Translations under genes and position numbers: made by a program
Shown: in pieces, positions 13,594 through 21,237 of the stretch
Layout: each line of letters opens with the position of its first letter
Position numbering within the stretch: position 1 is the stretch's first letter
Notes under the pieces: model-generated
Database searches by the model: none
What the model saw: only the letters and a program-made list of their open reading frames with translations
What the model was told of the DNA's origin: nothing
Source: a virus
IMG/VR virus record: IMGVR_UViG_3300045918_000291
Span: 1-34,589 of that record
Reading direction: 5' to 3' (one strand)
DNA: 34,589 nt

Positions 13594-16071
13594 CTATTTG
13601 GGAATTAAGTTCATTCGGAAGCCCAACTCCCTGACCATTGATTGAATATCTGATTCGTTCTGGATACGGTCTATGTGGATATTGTTGTTCTGTGTTCCTC
13701 CGACAGCATTTTGAGTTTTATCATTTGATAGCACATCGGTTCCCGGGGGAAGATTAACCAGTTCAGGCCCACGTTCACCTACCAAGGCAAGGCCACCACC
13801 AAAAGCTGTAGTCCCATTGGCAAGGGTGGGGAGGTTTTTAAGTTCCTGAATAGATTGGAGTAACGGGTTTATTGCCCACCCCGTGAACTTTCCGGGAGCA
13901 TTTATAACGTCCATAGCAAAACCTTTTAAGCTATTCACGAAATTCTTAATCATATCTTTGCCTGCTTGTTTTGCGCCCTCTCCCAGATTTTTAACCATGG
14001 TATTTGCTGCATCTTTGGTAGCGGTATCAATGGTAGTTTTTACGGTATCCATTCCGGTAGTCATAGAATCATTTAATGCCCCGGTGTATGCACCACCCTC
14101 TGATGTGCCGTTCACAGCAATATCGATCATTTTTTTATTATGTTGGACTAGGGCAGCAGCATTTTCTTCATTGTACTCACGAGTAAGTCTAGTTATGTCA
14201 TCTTCCCGGGCTTTGTCTTTAACCGCGTCAACTTCCCCTTGGTGGGCGGTAAGTATCCCAGTTTCTGTGGCAAGGGTGGTGTTCAATTCCGCAGTTCTCT
14301 GTGCATGGGTAGCAGCAATTCTGGCTGTTTCCGTGTTATCCCTTTCAGTCGCTATTGCCTGTTGGTTGGCATAGTCAAGGTTTTCCTGTGCCATTTTTGC
14401 CTCAAGGTCTGCCTGTTTCTTGGCTGTGGCATCAAGGGCTTTTTGTACTTCGAGGTCTACCTTGGCGTTAATAGAATCAACCTTTGCCTGATAATCGGTT
14501 TTCTCTTGTGCAAGTTGAGCCTGTAAAATCCTGATCTTTGTCCCACTAGCATTTTTACCCTTGGCTATTTCTGTGTTAAGTTGGGTTTGGAGGTCGGTAC
14601 TTTTTTGATCGTAGGTAGTTTTTTCTGTAGTAATTTCCTCAAGGGCATCGTCTTTCCTTTGTTGGTTGGCATCGGCAGTGTCCTGATTCAGAGAGGCGAT
14701 ATCATCCTTAATACCAGCGATAGTGTCTTCATGGTCTTTAGACATACTAGCCATAGTGTCTGCAAAGGATTTTTTCTGGTCAGCCATGCTTTCGTCAAAA
14801 GACTTGTTTTCGTCTGCGAGGTCATCCCTGATCTGTTTTACTTTATCAAGGTGGGCAAAAATCATGTCCTGCAGGTTTTGTTGGAAGCTCTTTGTCCGTT
14901 TTGTATTCTCCTCTTTAAAGGTTTCAGTCTCGTCTCGGAGTTGTTTTTCTATCTTTGACTTTGCAGAACTTCCTGCGTCTACCTGTTGATTCAATCCGTT
15001 CTTAAAGGCGTTGGTTTGATCTTTGGAGGAGTCACCCCACACAGAGTTTAGGGCTTTGGAAGTATCCACAGTTTTCATGTACATATCGTTCATGCCTTTT
15101 TTGAAGGTTTCTACTCCATTGCCTATGCCATACCGAATAGTGCCATAAATAAGTCCAAACACTGCACCGATAGTCATGCCCAATGCCTGAGCAATTAGTG
15201 TGGCAGAAATCATTACTGAGGAAAGTGCTTTGATAATTATCACTAAGGCATTTGCCCCGCCCCCGGCAGGAGAAAAAGCATCCATTAAATTGGTGAGGGC
15301 AGGAATAAGCGCCCGGCCTATTTCTTCTTTCACATCGTCGACAGTGTTTCCGAGGGATTGCATACGTCCCTCGAATGTTTGAGCCTGTGCAGCAGCAGAG
15401 CCTCCGAACTTGTTTGCCAATTCGTCCAACATTACCTGTTGGGCCTTACCTACCTGATTGGTAGCCATGAACTTCTTGATAAGTTGTTCCTGGGTATAGG
15501 TAAAAGAAATGCCCATTCTGCGTAGCCGGGTCATGCCATCCAGCGGATTGTTAAGTGCAAATCCAAGCTGTTTGGCAGTGTCAGTCAATGCTTCTGCTAT
15601 AGGAGTCATCCCTCCGCCCATAGCAGTAGCCATGTCCATAACCGCTTGAGTTGCCTGTGGAATTACTGAACCACCTATCCGCGTATAGGTGAGGAGCATA
15701 TTTATTCCGGCCTGAGCTGCTTCATCGCTTATTGCCGTGTTAGCCTGAATTGCTTTTGCTAATTGATTAACCTGTTGTGCAGTCATTCCCGCTGCACCCC
15801 CAGTGGAACGGATAGTGGCTTCGGTCTGAGCCATCATCCGGTTAGATTCATTGGCTGCTTCTATAGAACTGCGGAAAAAATCGACAATAAGTTTAGTAGT
15901 AAATACTCCGGCAATAGCAACCCCGACTGCTTTAATGCCGGGGCTTAATCCATTGAAACTGCCCTTTAGTCCTGATAATTGGGTCTTAACCTGTTCGGAA
16001 GCTTTATTAAATGGCTTGTTATCCAGTGAAACGTCATAATATATGCTACCTACTTTTGTTGCGTCTGCCAT
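13594..16071 (-). CDS. Tape measure protein
   Basis: An 825-residue protein that sets tail length and is later ejected. N-terminal region 1-270 is helical and tape-measure-like (FRSSIEAANESNRMMAQTEA, TFEGRMQSLGNTVDDVKEEI). Residues about 275-320 form hydrophobic segments (VIIIKALSSVMISATLIAQA). Residues about 370-640 are a charged coiled coil (DDLADENKSFDESMADQKKS). The end carries the common GLALVGERGPELVNLPPGTD motif. At about 0.15 nm per residue it implies a tail of roughly 120 nm, an inference. The start overlaps the frameshifted chaperone by 26 nt. No lytic-transglycosylase domain was noticed. Confidence 0.93.
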   Translation of the reverse strand: MADATKVGSIYYDVSLDNKPFNKASEQVKTQLSGLKGSFNGLSPGIKAVGVAIAGVFTTKLIVDFFRSSIEAANESNRMMAQTEATIRSTGGAAGMTAQQVNQLAKAIQANTAISDEAAQAGINMLLTYTRIGGSVIPQATQAVMDMATAMGGGMTPIAEALTDTAKQLGFALNNPLDGMTRLRRMGISFTYTQEQLIKKFMATNQVGKAQQVMLDELANKFGGSAAAQAQTFEGRMQSLGNTVDDVKEEIGRALIPALTNLMDAFSPAGGGANALVIIIKALSSVMISATLIAQALGMTIGAVFGLIYGTIRYGIGNGVETFKKGMNDMYMKTVDTSKALNSVWGDSSKDQTNAFKNGLNQQVDAGSSAKSKIEKQLRDETETFKEENTKRTKSFQQNLQDMIFAHLDKVKQIRDDLADENKSFDESMADQKKSFADTMASMSKDHEDTIAGIKDDIASLNQDTADANQQRKDDALEEITTEKTTYDQKSTDLQTQLNTEIAKGKNASGTKIRILQAQLAQEKTDYQAKVDSINAKVDLEVQKALDATAKKQADLEAKMAQENLDYANQQAIATERDNTETARIAATHAQRTAELNTTLATETGILTAHQGEVDAVKDKAREDDITRLTREYNEENAAALVQHNKKMIDIAVNGTSEGGAYTGALNDSMTTGMDTVKTTIDTATKDAANTMVKNLGEGAKQAGKDMIKNFVNSLKGFAMDVINAPGKFTGWAINPLLQSIQELKNLPTLANGTTAFGGGLALVGERGPELVNLPPGTDVLSNDKTQNAVGGTQNNNIHIDRIQNESDIQSMVRELGFRMNLIPK

Positions 16072-16686
16072 TTTGTAATGACAAAAGGTTTCTTAGCCGC
16101 CTTCTGTCTGCCTCAATTATAGCATTGCTTTTCGGTTCTTCGTCTTCCATAAGCCTACGGTAGCCATCAATCACATTTTTCCGGTCAGATTTGGTCATGT
16201 GGGGGGTCATGGTAACAATTATCTGCTGGTAGGTGTCTCTGGCGTTGATTTTTAAAGCCCAGTCAAGGAGGAGATAATATCTGACTACAGGTTCGTCTAG
16301 GACTTTATCTGTGGTGTAACCGGGATAGTAGTGGAGGAAGTGGGCGACTCCGCGGGAGAACTTATTTTTTTTTCCACAGTATATTGTTTTGAGGGGGCAT
16401 CAGGTTCAGGAGCAGATACTTCCTGAGCAAATTCAACCAGTCGTTTCATTTGGGCAATGGTAAAGTCTATAGTCTGGTCTTCTTTTAATGCCGGAATAAA
16501 TGGGGAAAGGGTTTCACGAATAACAGCCATGATCTCGTCTTCGTTGTTAACCTGTTTTAGCCTTTCCTCTAGTTTGGCAACAGATACTAATTGCCGAATA
16601 GTTAACGGTAATACTTCAATTATCTTGCCACCTATTTTTACTTTTTTTGGAGGAGGGAGAAGTGCATCGAGGTCGAGAATATCCAT
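16046..16686 (-). CDS. Frameshifted tail assembly chaperone (GT-type)
   Basis: The longer of two chaperone products, made by a -1 ribosomal frameshift at the A-run 16366-16372. It reads the upstream frame from 16686 for 107 codons, then the -1 frame from 16366 to a TAG at 16046-16048, adding 106 residues for a total near 213. The added part is protein-like (RYYLLLDWALKINARDTYQQ, SDRKNVIDGYRRLMEDEEPK) and fills the space before the tape measure gene. This matches lambda G/GT and many siphoviruses. The chaperones bind tape measure and tail tube during assembly. Confidence 0.8.
16297..16686 (-). CDS. Tail assembly chaperone (G-type)
   Basis: A 129-residue protein, the unshifted product. It contains KKVKIGGKIIEVLPLTIRQL and SVAKLEERLKQVNNEDEIMA, typical of the N-terminal chaperone fold. 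Its C-terminal 25 residues (Ser/Pro/Thr-rich) are unusual because they come from the region read in a second frame. It sits between tail tube and tape measure, the conserved location. An operator-like palindrome and promoter (-35 TTGCTT, 17 bp, -10 TACCAT) abut the ATG directly; no ribosome binding site is present. Confidence 0.85.
   Translation of the reverse strand: MDILDLDALLPPPKKVKIGGKIIEVLPLTIRQLVSVAKLEERLKQVNNEDEIMAVIRETLSPFIPALKEDQTIDFTIAQMKRLVEFAQEVSAPEPDAPSKQYTVEKKISSPAESPTSSTTIPVTPQIKS
16366..16372 (-). other. Slippery heptamer for -1 frameshift
   Basis: On the minus strand the heptamer A AAA AAA lies in a run of nine A, aligned with frame-0 codons AAA AAA. The same run follows GTGGAA and precedes TAAG. 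A slip gives AAT AAG TTC in the new open frame. A downstream stimulatory fold was not worked out. Confidence 0.75.
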
Positions 16687-16722
16687 TGATATAATGGTAT
16701 CACAATCTCAGAAGTTAAGCAA
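16687..16722 (-). promoter_or_regulatory. Promoter with palindromic operator copy 5
   Basis: Minus-strand -35 TTGCTT (16717-16722), 17-bp spacer, -10 TACCAT (16694-16699). The palindrome TGATACCATTATATCA (16687-16702) touches the ATG, so any mRNA would start at or within a base or two of the start codon. Confidence 0.7.
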
Positions 16723-16727
16723 TGGAG

Positions 16728-17204
16728 TTAGCTCATTATGTAGCCGATGTTCTCGTCTTCCGCAGCAGCTTCAGCTACTAATGCCTGGAAGGTAACGTGC
16801 ATGATTCTTTCATCATTCACTTTGAAATTAGCATCAACAGCAGAAATCGGAACTGCATTTGCAAATGACCATGCCGGAGTTCCGTCAAAGGGAGTAATTA
16901 CCAGAGTATGTCCTAAGATTGCTCTTCCGGCTACTCCGCCAAATTGCAGTTTGTCCTGTGAATTTACAATCCCGGCATAAGTCAATTCGATATTATCCAT
17001 GGTGTGTTCTGCTAACCACATTTCGATGGTTAACTTCTGTCCGACAAGGGAGGCTTTAACAGGGGTAGTGCCAAACTGACCGGAAAGGTGCAAATGTATA
17101 TCTGGTTCATAGCTAATTACGACACCCTCTTCGGTAGTCATTCCAACGTCATCGTCATCAATCATTACTGACCCCGCACCAATTCTGAAATCTGTAACAC
17201 TCAT
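16728..17204 (-). CDS. Major tail tube protein
   Basis: A 158-residue protein fitting siphovirus tail tube proteins. It has a beta-rich core with VGMTTEEGVVISYEPDIHLH near the N-terminus, KLTIEMWLAEHTMDNIELTY in the middle, and a C-terminal strand pattern DANFKVNDERIMHVTFQALV. It polymerises into the tail tube. It lies between the tail terminator and the chaperone genes, the canonical order. It has its own strong promoter (TTGACA, 17 bp, TAAAAT) seven bases before ATG and no ribosome binding site. This fits a highly expressed leaderless message. Confidence 0.88.
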   Translation of the reverse strand: MSVTDFRIGAGSVMIDDDDVGMTTEEGVVISYEPDIHLHLSGQFGTTPVKASLVGQKLTIEMWLAEHTMDNIELTYAGIVNSQDKLQFGGVAGRAILGHTLVITPFDGTPAWSFANAVPISAVDANFKVNDERIMHVTFQALVAEAAAEDENIGYIMS

Positions 17205-17211
17205 TGCTTAA

Positions 17212-17240
17212 ATTTTAGGGGGAATGGAGCCGTCTGTCAA
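17212..17240 (-). promoter_or_regulatory. Strong promoter for the tail tube gene
   Basis: Minus-strand -35 TTGACA (17235-17240), 17-bp spacer, -10 TAAAAT (17212-17217), then seven bases to ATG 17204. It is near consensus, with predicted transcription start at or next to the start codon. Confidence 0.85.
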
Positions 17241-17252
17241 TCCCCCTGTTAA

Positions 17253-17336
17253 GAGAGGTATAGCCAAATAACCGCAGAGTCGAACACCAGAGGTGTTATA
17301 AACCGACTATAACTCGTATTATCCAGCCGACCTCTC
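17253..17336 (-). other. Candidate structured RNA between tail terminator and tube genes
   Basis: The 84 nt on the minus strand are closed by a perfect 7-bp stem, GAGAGGT with ACCTCTC. Inside are AACACC-TCT-GGTGTT and its flanking AGTCG/CGACT, and an alternative 6-bp stem GTTATA/TATAAC around a 7-nt loop. It begins at the stop codon of the upstream gene and ends just before the tail tube promoter. No T-run follows, so it is not a simple terminator. A TTCGACT loop looks tRNA-like, but the T arm and D arm do not pair, so it is not called a tRNA. Confidence 0.4.
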
Positions 17337-17715
17337 AGGCAGCTTTACGGAAAATGAACCGGATAGATAACTTGTAAAGCTTCCTTCTTTGTTCATCCCG
17401 GTCAAGGTCATCAACCATGCCGAGGGCATTTGAAAAGTAAATGTGGAATCCGGTAATATCGTAATTCTGGGCTTTGTGGAGGAGGTCGGATATTTCGATA
17501 AGTTTATCGTAACCCACGTCTGATTTGGAATATCTGACCCAGAAGTCGATTACCTGTTCCCAGACATCAAGAGTTTTGTTTGGTTCAGGAGAGGGGGAGT
17601 AAACTAATGACATACAGTCGCCCTTATCAAAAGGGAGTTCACCTATGAATAAATCAGTCCCAACGGTAGCAATTCCCTGCTGTTGAATGTAATCTGCTAA
17701 TGCTTCGGCAATCAT
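17335..17715 (-). CDS. Tail terminator / minor capsid protein
   Basis: A 126-residue protein with an N-terminal helix (MIAEALADYIQQQGIATVGT), a strand pair, WEQVIDFWVRYSKS and YKLSIRFIFRKAA. The order of helix plus DxWEQxxDFWVR is typical of tail terminator or 'minor capsid 12' proteins that cap the tail before head joining. Position before the tail tube and after the gp10-like gene supports this. It overlaps the upstream 45-residue gene as ATGA. Confidence 0.7.
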   Translation of the reverse strand: MIAEALADYIQQQGIATVGTDLFIGELPFDKGDCMSLVYSPSPEPNKTLDVWEQVIDFWVRYSKSDVGYDKLIEISDLLHKAQNYDITGFHIYFSNALGMVDDLDRDEQRRKLYKLSIRFIFRKAA

Positions 17716-17849
17716 TTTTGGTTAAGTGCTTCTTTAATCATATTGTATATCTGTTCCAATTCAAGGGGTTTGAAAAGATAGCTAATTCCGTTAATGACGA
17801 GGTTAAACTTTCCGAGACTGGATATGTACCGGACTCTGAATATACTCAT
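17712..17849 (-). CDS. 45-residue hypothetical protein
   Basis: A short gene, MSIFRVRYISSLGKFNLVIN onward, likely strands then a helix. It overlaps both neighbours by ATGA (with the gp10-like gene upstream and the tail terminator downstream), so it lies in a continuous translational chain. No family recognised; probably a small head-tail joining or accessory protein by location. Confidence 0.6.
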   Translation of the reverse strand: MSIFRVRYISSLGKFNLVINGISYLFKPLELEQIYNMIKEALNQK

Positions 17850-18208
17850 ATTTTGACCCGGGTAGCCTCCTGTTCGATATATTTAAGGGAGTTATTGGCT
17901 ACCAGTCGGCCGGGGTCACGGAGATAGAATGGTTTGGTTCCCGGCTTTGAGTAGTTTCTGACCTTGCGTTTGCCATCCCCCCCGAATTCCTGATACCGGG
18001 CGTACTCTTTGTTATAGACCACAACATAGTCAAGAGTACCGCGTTTCCTGTGGTAACCTGACGAGCGGAGTTGGCCTGTTTTCAGGGGGACTTGAGCTTT
18101 GGATAGTCGTTCAATGTCTATAGCCATCAGGTTTAAGGCCCTGTCCAGACCTTTAACCATTTCTGTTCCAAACTTGGCTAGGTTGTCAATGATGGTTACT
18201 TTGCCCAT
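17846..18208 (-). CDS. HK97 gp10-like head-tail protein
   Basis: A 120-residue protein of the HK97 gp10 family. It contains the family phrase LSKAQVPLKTGQLRSSGYHR followed by VVVYNKEYARYQEFGGDGKR, with RDPGRLVANNSLKYIEQEAT at the end. It takes part in joining head and tail. It overlaps the head closure gene by one base (TAATG), so it is translated by coupling. Confidence 0.88.
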   Translation of the reverse strand: MGKVTIIDNLAKFGTEMVKGLDRALNLMAIDIERLSKAQVPLKTGQLRSSGYHRKRGTLDYVVVYNKEYARYQEFGGDGKRKVRNYSKPGTKPFYLRDPGRLVANNSLKYIEQEATRVKI

Positions 18209-18543
18209 TAGGATAACACTGCGTCATGTTTATTGACGTAAGCCTTGATAAATAACACAGTATTATCATTTAACCGGGTCGCCCTGACTAATCTTTCAAT
18301 CCTCCAGTAGAGACTATTTATAGTAACGATATCTCCCTCATTTACTCCAGCTTCAGGCTCAAACCAGACAATGGCATCAAAGGTGGTATTTGCTTCTGAG
18401 TTTTGGCCTTTTACAATTCCGGTAATATAACGGAAGCGACAGGGTACTGATGTCCCACCAGATACAACCTGATCCCCGTACTTATTGATTGTGGCAGTCA
18501 GGAGTTCGCCATTCCCTAAAAGTGCATGGCTGAGTATTCCCAT
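18208..18543 (-). CDS. Head closure / head-tail adaptor protein
   Basis: A 111-residue beta-rich protein, containing DAIVWFEPEAGVNEGDIVTI and NSLYWRIERLVRATRLNDNT. This matches phage head closure or adaptor (SPP1 gp16-like) proteins, which close the portal channel below the connector. It follows the gp6-like connector by 3 nt and overlaps the gp10-like gene by one base. No ribosome binding site of its own. Confidence 0.75.
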   Translation of the reverse strand: MGILSHALLGNGELLTATINKYGDQVVSGGTSVPCRFRYITGIVKGQNSEANTTFDAIVWFEPEAGVNEGDIVTINSLYWRIERLVRATRLNDNTVLFIKAYVNKHDAVLS

Positions 18544-18546
18544 AGA

Positions 18547-19152
18547 TTAAAAGGTGACTTTTTTCCACTTGTCGAGGGTAGATAACAAGTTTTGATCTGT
18601 TTCGCTCTTTTCCCCCGCAGTAAATAGGGTGTAGGAATATCCCTCAATGCTTTCCGACTTCATTCCTCCTGGGGGTGCGCCTAAGTTGTCCAGATATTTA
18701 CTGACAAGACTTGTGGCTACCTTTTTAATGTCTGGGGGAATAAGGCCGCTGGTGAACTTTCCTGTGAGTTTTACATTTCCTGAACCATAATAAAAACTAT
18801 AGTTGCGGAGGTATACAGACTGTTTCGGCTGCGAATTCAGGGGGTAGAGTAGCCACTCTTTCGGATCGGTAAAAGTAAGCATTGAATCGCCCATACTATC
18901 AGAAAAGTTAATGGCAGTTAGTGAGGTAAAGTCATCGACATAAAGTTGTTTGTTACCCGTTCCGTCAAAATAATGGTCGGTATCTGCTATGGTTGTGTCA
19001 TCTGACCAATTCCGGTGGGTATAGCCTTTAATTACATTTGTAACGTGTTCGAGAGAATCCGGTAGGAGTAATATCTCGTCCTCGGTCAAAGCCCTCTTGA
19101 GAAAGGCAGTAACCCGTTCTTCATCCGTGTATAAGTTTCTTGCGTTTGTCAT
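18547..19152 (-). CDS. gp6-like head-tail connector
   Basis: A 201-residue protein, starting helical (TNARNLYTDEERVTAFLKRA), with beta strands HYFDGTGNKQLYVDDFTSLT and a C-terminal helix. The layout is that of gp6/SPP1 gp15-like connector proteins, which sit below the portal. A weak AGAGAAG lies before ATG, and it overlaps the 46-residue upstream gene by 32 nt, so coupling is likely. Confidence 0.78.
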   Translation of the reverse strand: MTNARNLYTDEERVTAFLKRALTEDEILLLPDSLEHVTNVIKGYTHRNWSDDTTIADTDHYFDGTGNKQLYVDDFTSLTAINFSDSMGDSMLTFTDPKEWLLYPLNSQPKQSVYLRNYSFYYGSGNVKLTGKFTSGLIPPDIKKVATSLVSKYLDNLGAPPGGMKSESIEGYSYTLFTAGEKSETDQNLLSTLDKWKKVTF

Positions 19153-19261
19153 GCTTCTCTGCTTTTAGTTTAACACTAATCTCGAGGTTTTGTTCATACT
19201 TCCGTCTGCGTTCCTGAACGTCTGAATTGAGGATGGCTCTGTTCGTGACTAGACCTTTCAT
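19121..19261 (-). CDS. 46-residue basic hypothetical protein
   Basis: A short gene, MKGLVTNRAILNSDVQERRR onward, a lysine- and arginine-rich helix. It is supported by an extended -10 TGCTATAAT ending six bases before its ATG, the same geometry as the other leaderless starts, and by overlap with the connector gene. It could be a small nucleic-acid or head protein, or a leader peptide that couples translation of the connector. Confidence 0.55.
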   Translation of the reverse strand: MKGLVTNRAILNSDVQERRRKYEQNLEISVKLKAEKHDKRKKLIHG

Positions 19262-19267
19262 AACAAA

Positions 19268-19273
19268 ATTATA
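19268..19273 (-). promoter_or_regulatory. Extended -10 TGCTATAAT before connector operon
   Basis: Minus-strand TATAAT (with TGC upstream) ends six bases before ATG 19261; no ribosome binding site. Head of the connector-to-tail terminator unit. Confidence 0.6.
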
Positions 19274-19304
19274 GCACAGTGGAGAAGTGTTAGTCAGTAA
19301 CGAC

Positions 19305-21221
19305 TTAGCTAAAGGAGGCTGATGTGTGGATTACGCTGAAAGCAGCGGGGAAGCGACAGACTGCGTTCATTCTCTTGACTACCCGCATGGCTTTCATGTC
19401 TTGAGTAAAGAGATTGACTTGGTTTCTTTCCTGATCTTCTTCTTCAGGATCACCTACTGAACCAGTGTCACGGATGACTACGTTCAGTCCGGTTCTGTCA
19501 GCAAGAGTAACGTATTTCAAATCACCAAAGACTATGAATCCTTTGCCTGAGTCTTCGTCTGCAATCTTAGGTAAGATTTCAGTTATTGAGTAGGGTTTGC
19601 CCAAAATAGTTGCGGGAGTTCCGTCAGCCATTGCCCTGTTCCAAATCGGGACACCATTCAGGTCTTTAATTCTCTGGATTATGCCAAGGATTTCTCTGTT
19701 CAGGAAGAACCGACCATTTGCTTCTGATGCAGTAGGCACTCCCCAGATGGCTTTGGATAATGCGTCATAGTCTAATCCCTCAAATACGTCAAGGTAAGAA
19801 CCGAGCAAAGGTACGCCGTTTGTTCCGGCAATGTGTAACAGTCCTTTGTTCTTGGGGGAAACTCCGCTGATTTCAGTAAAGACCAGTTCGTCTTCTTTCA
19901 TTGCAAGTTTCCGTGCAAAGCGGTTGGTGGCATCGTTCCAAAGGTCAAGGGCTGAGTCTTCCAGCAATTCGTCCGTCAGAGGAAGGATTGCAGCAAACTT
20001 TCTGAACAGTAAGGTCTTTGGGGTGTAGCTTAATTTAGTAGACTGTTTCGGCCCGGCTTCTGCTGTGTCAAACAGTTCAACATCGTCATTACCCATTAAG
20101 AAAGAAATACCTTTGCCAGTCGTGGAAGTCCTAATCGTGCAGAACTGTCTTGCAACTCCGTACTGTTCTTCAAGTCTTTCGACTTCGGCAGTAAATTCCA
20201 TCGGGGGAAGAACATCACCTGTGTCAGTCGTGTTCATTACGTCTTTGCCAACTACGTCCAGGTATTCGCTGAAATTGTGGGTCATCAGACCTTTGACATA
20301 AAGCTTAAACTTTTCTTCTTTGGCTACTTCGCCATTTTCGTCTTTTTTGTATTGTCCGTTGATATTTTTAATTACGGCAACCGGAGTAACTTTTTTAATT
20401 TCTTCCTGCATTTCACTTTTTGCAGCAATCAATTTCTCGTCAATGGTTTTACCAATTCTTTCGACTAAAGCATCTTCTGTTGCTTTTGCGTCTGCTACTA
20501 CTTTTGCTTTTTCCTCTTCAGTCATGTTGAGAGAATTATTGCAGTTAAGTTTATCTGTGTCAATACCCCTCTTTTGGGCTAAGAGTAAAGCTTCAGGGTT
20601 TGCCGGGACTAACACGGCTGAAAATTCTATCATCTCAGACTTGATATAACGGTTACCGTCCATCTGTTCAGGAATGAAACCGATAGAAAATGCTTTCATG
20701 AATCCGCCCTTGTATAAATTGTATATAGTTTTTGCTTTGTCATAGATGTCAGAGGCAAAGGTCATCTTGGCAATCAGTTTGCCATCCTTGGTTTTGGTTA
20801 ACTTATCAGTTTTTGCTATAGCAGGTTCGTCATAGTTGTGACCCCATGCCACGACTGGGTTCTTCATATAGTTTTTGACGTTCATGCCTTTCATGTCGAT
20901 TGTTTCTCCGTGTCTGTCGAGGGAGTCGGAGGCGACTACAGCTTCCAGCATATTCTCTCCAAGGTCTTTGACTTCAACAGAGAACTGCCGGGTGACCAGT
21001 TTCTTGACTACAACAGCATCGGTTTCTTTGGCTATGTTTATGTCTCCGACATTTTCTGCTGTAATTTCTTCCTCGATGTTGTTATCAATTACCGGAACAT
21101 TTCCCATATATTGTTTTTTTTGCTCGTCTGTAATTTCGGAATAATGATCTATTATGAACTGTTTTTCCTCTTCGGTACGTTCTTCAGGAGGTTTTGCTAA
21201 TATGGTGTCAGTTTGATTCAC
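19305..21221 (-). CDS. Prohead protease fused to major capsid protein
   Basis: One 638-residue frame. Residues about 75-220 match the HK97-family prohead protease: SLDRHGETIDMKGM, a catalytic His in VVAWGHNYD (H128) and Ser in MKAFSIGFIP (S179), then the barrel strand EMIEFSAVLVP. Residues about 230-310 are a charged scaffold-like helix. Residues about 311-638 are an HK97-fold capsid protein (ISFLMGNDDVELFDTAEAGP, RFFLNREILGIIQRIKDLNG, GLNVVIRDTGSV). The frame is continuous, so the fusion is real in this sequence. The start is GTG at 21221, six bases after TGCTATAAT, with no ribosome binding site. Confidence 0.9.
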   Translation of the reverse strand: MNQTDTILAKPPEERTEEEKQFIIDHYSEITDEQKKQYMGNVPVIDNNIEEEITAENVGDINIAKETDAVVVKKLVTRQFSVEVKDLGENMLEAVVASDSLDRHGETIDMKGMNVKNYMKNPVVAWGHNYDEPAIAKTDKLTKTKDGKLIAKMTFASDIYDKAKTIYNLYKGGFMKAFSIGFIPEQMDGNRYIKSEMIEFSAVLVPANPEALLLAQKRGIDTDKLNCNNSLNMTEEEKAKVVADAKATEDALVERIGKTIDEKLIAAKSEMQEEIKKVTPVAVIKNINGQYKKDENGEVAKEEKFKLYVKGLMTHNFSEYLDVVGKDVMNTTDTGDVLPPMEFTAEVERLEEQYGVARQFCTIRTSTTGKGISFLMGNDDVELFDTAEAGPKQSTKLSYTPKTLLFRKFAAILPLTDELLEDSALDLWNDATNRFARKLAMKEDELVFTEISGVSPKNKGLLHIAGTNGVPLLGSYLDVFEGLDYDALSKAIWGVPTASEANGRFFLNREILGIIQRIKDLNGVPIWNRAMADGTPATILGKPYSITEILPKIADEDSGKGFIVFGDLKYVTLADRTGLNVVIRDTGSVGDPEEEDQERNQVNLFTQDMKAMRVVKRMNAVCRFPAAFSVIHTSASFS

Positions 21222-21227
21222 TGACTA

Positions 21228-21233
21228 ATTATA
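21228..21233 (-). promoter_or_regulatory. Extended -10 TGCTATAAT for capsid gene
   Basis: Minus-strand TATAAT with TGC upstream, six bases before the GTG at 21221. A TTGACT stands 15 bp upstream of it, which is short. Likely leaderless capsid message. Confidence 0.6.
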
Positions 21234-21237
21234 GCAT

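Noticed and set aside
13883-14958. Plus-strand frames opposite the tape measure gene
   Set aside because: Antisense to coiled-coil coding sequence; no start signals and composition unlike a protein.
16112-16120. TGCTATAAT before the tape measure gene
   Set aside because: It lies within the frameshifted chaperone coding region about 40 nt before the tape measure start, without the close spacing of the other sites; possibly chance.
17253-17336. tRNA
   Set aside because: A 7-bp closing stem and TTCGACT loop are present, but neither the T arm nor the D arm pairs, and the anticodon loop would have a pyrimidine at position 37.
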